Assembly (NCBI GenBank): GCA_030533445.1
Contig: CM060068.1
Location: 19,001,479 to 19,065,478, forward strand
Direction: 5' to 3'
Length of the DNA: 64,000 nucleotides
From: Cyprinodon diabolis
Taxonomy: Eukaryota; Chordata; Actinopteri; Cyprinodontiformes; Cyprinodontidae
Both the position numbers and the translations under genes were made by a program. A model generated the notes under the pieces. It did no database searches, was not told the origin of the DNA, and was given only the letters and a program-made list of their open reading frames with translations. Below, in pieces: positions 61,172-64,000 of this stretch. The first letter of the stretch is position 1. The number at the start of each line of letters is the position of its first letter.

Positions 61172-64000
61172 AAACAGTTTTCAACCAGATATGAGATAAA
61201 TATGGATGTGATGCAAGAACTTTAAAAAAAAAAAAGATTAAATAAATAAAACTTTTAAAGCACCCAGTTATTGATATTTTAAAAATATAACAACATTGGT
61301 GCATAATAAAAGGCATTAACAAAACTTTACTCAGTTGCAGCTGAAATCTTTAGTATTAGGGTTACATTATGGGCCCACCTCACATGCTGTAAGTCTCACC
61401 CCTGTGTAAGTCCGTTAGGCTGGCCAGGCTGTTATTTTGTATTTCGAAATCATTGTAAAGAATCATCAAAAGGGGAATTCCTCAAGGGTGTACCCCTGGG
61501 TCATTTCGATTCTATAACTAAATGCTCCCACCAGTTCAGAGATACCTATTGTCTTTTTCAAGCAAATTGAACATTGCTGTACTTTATGCTGTGTTAACAC
61601 GACCACTGCTATGACTGAGTCAGTATCATCGAGTGACGGGGTCAATATCTCTAGCCATTTCTAACCTTATTGATCCAAAGAACTTATGGTTCAAAACTAG
61701 AACTCAGCCAGACTCGTTAAGGATAAAAACTCTTCAAGTAACTAGGGCATTCACAAGTATATGTTACCTATAATTTAACTGCCAATTTAGTGATTTTGCA
61801 AGAGTTCTGACCAACACCAGGAAAATGGATCATTTTAGACTGGGAACTGTGCTGAATCTTTGTTAAAAGTTGGCATTGAACGGTAAGACAATTTGTCTTT
61901 TGTCTACTTTTGTTTAAGTGTTGCTGATCCGGTATGAACTATATATACGCCTCAGTCAGTCCTTCTATTCAAAAAATGTTTGCTGGACCAGAAATAAATA
62001 AGGGGAAAGTAAGATTTAGTTCCCATGCTCTAAACTTCTGTAAGAAAGTTCCTAAAAACGTATCTAAGCGTTACATTTTACCTCGTTTTACCCATCTTAT
62101 AAATTTTTTTTAGATTAGCATTTTAACAGATTCTTTCTCTTTACGTGACGCTTAAATAGCAATTATATTCTCTCACTGTAATGCAGTCCTTTAGTTCCTA
62201 TATTTTTCCTTATGAAACACTTTTAGAAAGAGATGTGTTAGTAAATGTTTACAAATAATCTTAACTAGCAATGAGTGAAGGAAAACAGTCAGGAAGTGAT
62301 AAAGGAAGGACCGAAAGCCTGAAAAATGGGGCCTGTATTCCTGCAAATCTTCTTAGTAGCAATCCTAATTCTTAATTACCAGTGAATTGGTTATTGTGAG
62401 CACTGTCGGGTCGAATTAAGGGATTGTCAAACTGTGCCGTTCAAGTTGTGTTGAATTGCAGCACTTATTGGTTAGGATTAATCAGTGGAGATTATTATTA
62501 CTAAGGTATTGGTTTATATGTGAATCAGGAGGCCTTGTTTCAGTTCACAGTTAGTTTAATCTGTCCCAGGAGGGCACAAGCTAATTAGCAACAGACACCT
62601 GTCTGTCCATGAAACAGAAGACCTGGATTATCCTTATTTAAGCACCTTTATCGCTGCGAGGAAATGTGGCCCAAATACGATTTTTTTATTTTTTTTTACA
62701 GAGGGGTCAAGGGTCAAATCAAGAAGGAACTCTCAGGTTTGGCCAAAATCAGATCTCTTCAACGGCAAGGAGCATTTGATGCGACTTTGACGTCGCTTTC
62801 TGTTAGATGTTTAAATAGCATAAATATGTTGAGCAGAACTTCTGTTTACCAGATAGGATGGATGGCCTTAATGACATTCCTCCCCCTCCACTCCTAGGGT
62901 TCCTACATCGAAACCCTCTATGCTGAGCTGGCAGCCAAAGCTGTTAATCACCAGAATTTAACTGTTAGTATTCAATTATTTCCCCCAAACTCCTCCTGAC
63001 ATGATACATAAAGAAATAAACAAACAAAAGGTCTTCTTTGGACACTTAAAACTTTTACATCTTTTTCTACCATCTAAAGCACGCTGGGCATTACGTCTCT
63101 GATCTTTTGCACATGTGGGTCAGTTTGAAGATGCTGACGGTTGACGCTAGAGTCAGGCATGGGCAACATTGTAAAAGTAATGTATAACGACTCACCAAGG
63201 CTCATAAGACAGTTTTTTAAAAACTCAACATTCAAACAATGGAGCATTGGTAATTACTGATAGATTTCAGCCTGGCTGCTTGTATTTCTGCTTGACCTCA
63301 CTATCAGTAACCCTGATACAGCTATCAGTGAGCCCAGCTTCATCTCAGGAACTCGGTGCTCTGATAACCTCCTGCTGGCACCCAGCTGTTGACTTTAGCT
63401 TTATCAGCTACATCTCTAAGCTCTTCATACAAAGCTGTCTGCGTTTTTTCTCATAGATGGAAATTATATACACTCATCTTTCGACAGATTTTCATAAATA
63501 ACAAATAACGGAGAGCAGATGCAGAGCTTCCTGTCTGCTGGGTTCTTGATGGACAAACAGCTGCTGCATGGAACGTCTAATATTCATATCAGCTGATCCA
63601 CCTTGGGGCGTTTTAGAGGTTTTGTGATAGATATGAAGCTGTTTCTAGGTTCATTTTAGCTTTGTAGCTTCAATTTTATTTTACATTTAATAATTTAACA
63701 TTTTCAAATGTTCAAAAATCAGCATTAGCTGTTATCGACGTAAAAACCTCTTCATTTTTGACAATTCATCTCCCACATTTATCTTTGGTTATGAGTAAAA
63801 ACATAAATAACAGCTATTTTGTTAAAAGTTGAAAAAGTTTTATAGTAGTTTAATTTGTCAGGCAGCTTGCTGCAAATTAGGTTTTACTTTTAGCTTACCA
63901 TATATTCACCATTTTATTATAATAAGGGGGATAGGAAATGTTGTCTTTGTTGCTCTATTTTCCAAAATTCTTATGTGTAAATATTTATGCAAATATTTAT
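61172..64000. other. Unassigned stretch to the window end
   Basis: AT-rich DNA. A 66-bp segment after CACTCCTAG at 62898 reads GSYIETLYAELAAKAVNHQN before a GTTAGT donor-like site, which could be a coding exon, but neighbours are lacking. Nothing else recognised. Confidence 0.45.

Noticed and set aside
61340..62000. Possible solo LTR (TATATACGCC box, A-rich signals)
   Set aside because: No paired TG...CA ends, target duplication or internal retroviral sequence could be found.
62898..62963. Possible small coding exon GSYIETLYAELAAKAVNHQN
   Set aside because: Acceptor- and donor-like sites are present but no companion exon was found; kept only as a remark.

Overview
The window is vertebrate nuclear DNA, most likely from a ray-finned (teleost) fish. 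Genes are split by short GT-AG introns, some only 70-80 bp long. The DNA is AT-rich with long (AT)n and (TATATG)n arrays. The interspersed repeats are the mixture typical of fish: L2/CR1-type LINEs, Tc1/mariner, hAT, Harbinger-like MITEs and tRNA-derived SINEs. I cannot place the species more finely.

Layout: (1) 1-430, a tRNA-Lys(UUU) gene on the minus strand beside a small array of CCAAT and ACAATGG motifs. (2) 1.2-1.8 kb, a decayed copy of a multi-copy protein family. (3) 2.6-7.35 kb, a five-exon gene (+) for a 155-residue coiled-coil protein I cannot name; its second intron holds a minisatellite, a 1.7 kb foldback element and a MITE. (4) 8-11.4 kb, a hAT remnant, a Harbinger-like MITE and a 0.9 kb TA-rich satellite. 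(5) 11.9-21.0 kb, a complete 15-exon ankzf1 (+), 727 aa, the Vms1-type peptidyl-tRNA hydrolase of ribosome quality control. (6) 22.0-30.9 kb, a complete 16-exon glb1l (-), 635 aa, a family GH35 beta-galactosidase-like enzyme, lying tail-to-tail with ankzf1 as in mammals. (7) 31-50.7 kb, a repeat-rich desert. It holds an L2-type LINE with an almost identical younger copy inserted into it, a second LINE family, decayed Tc1 copies, a 0.42 kb inverted duplication and a Tc1 element with an uninterrupted 346-aa transposase. (8) 50.7-64 kb, mostly unannotated DNA with a RecQ-helicase-like repeat fragment, one probable terminal coding exon (55.2-55.4 kb), a long (AT)n array and a hAT deletion derivative with an exact 8-bp target duplication.

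No operon, CRISPR array or prokaryotic signal is present. The two well-supported host genes are functionally separate: ankzf1 acts in cytosolic release of stalled nascent chains with VCP/p97, and glb1l is a secreted or lysosomal glycosidase. Their convergent pairing is an old syntenic block. The unusual content lies in the mobile DNA: the nested self-insertion of the LINE, its ORF1 esterase domain, the intact Tc1 element, and the large foldback element with one expanded arm.
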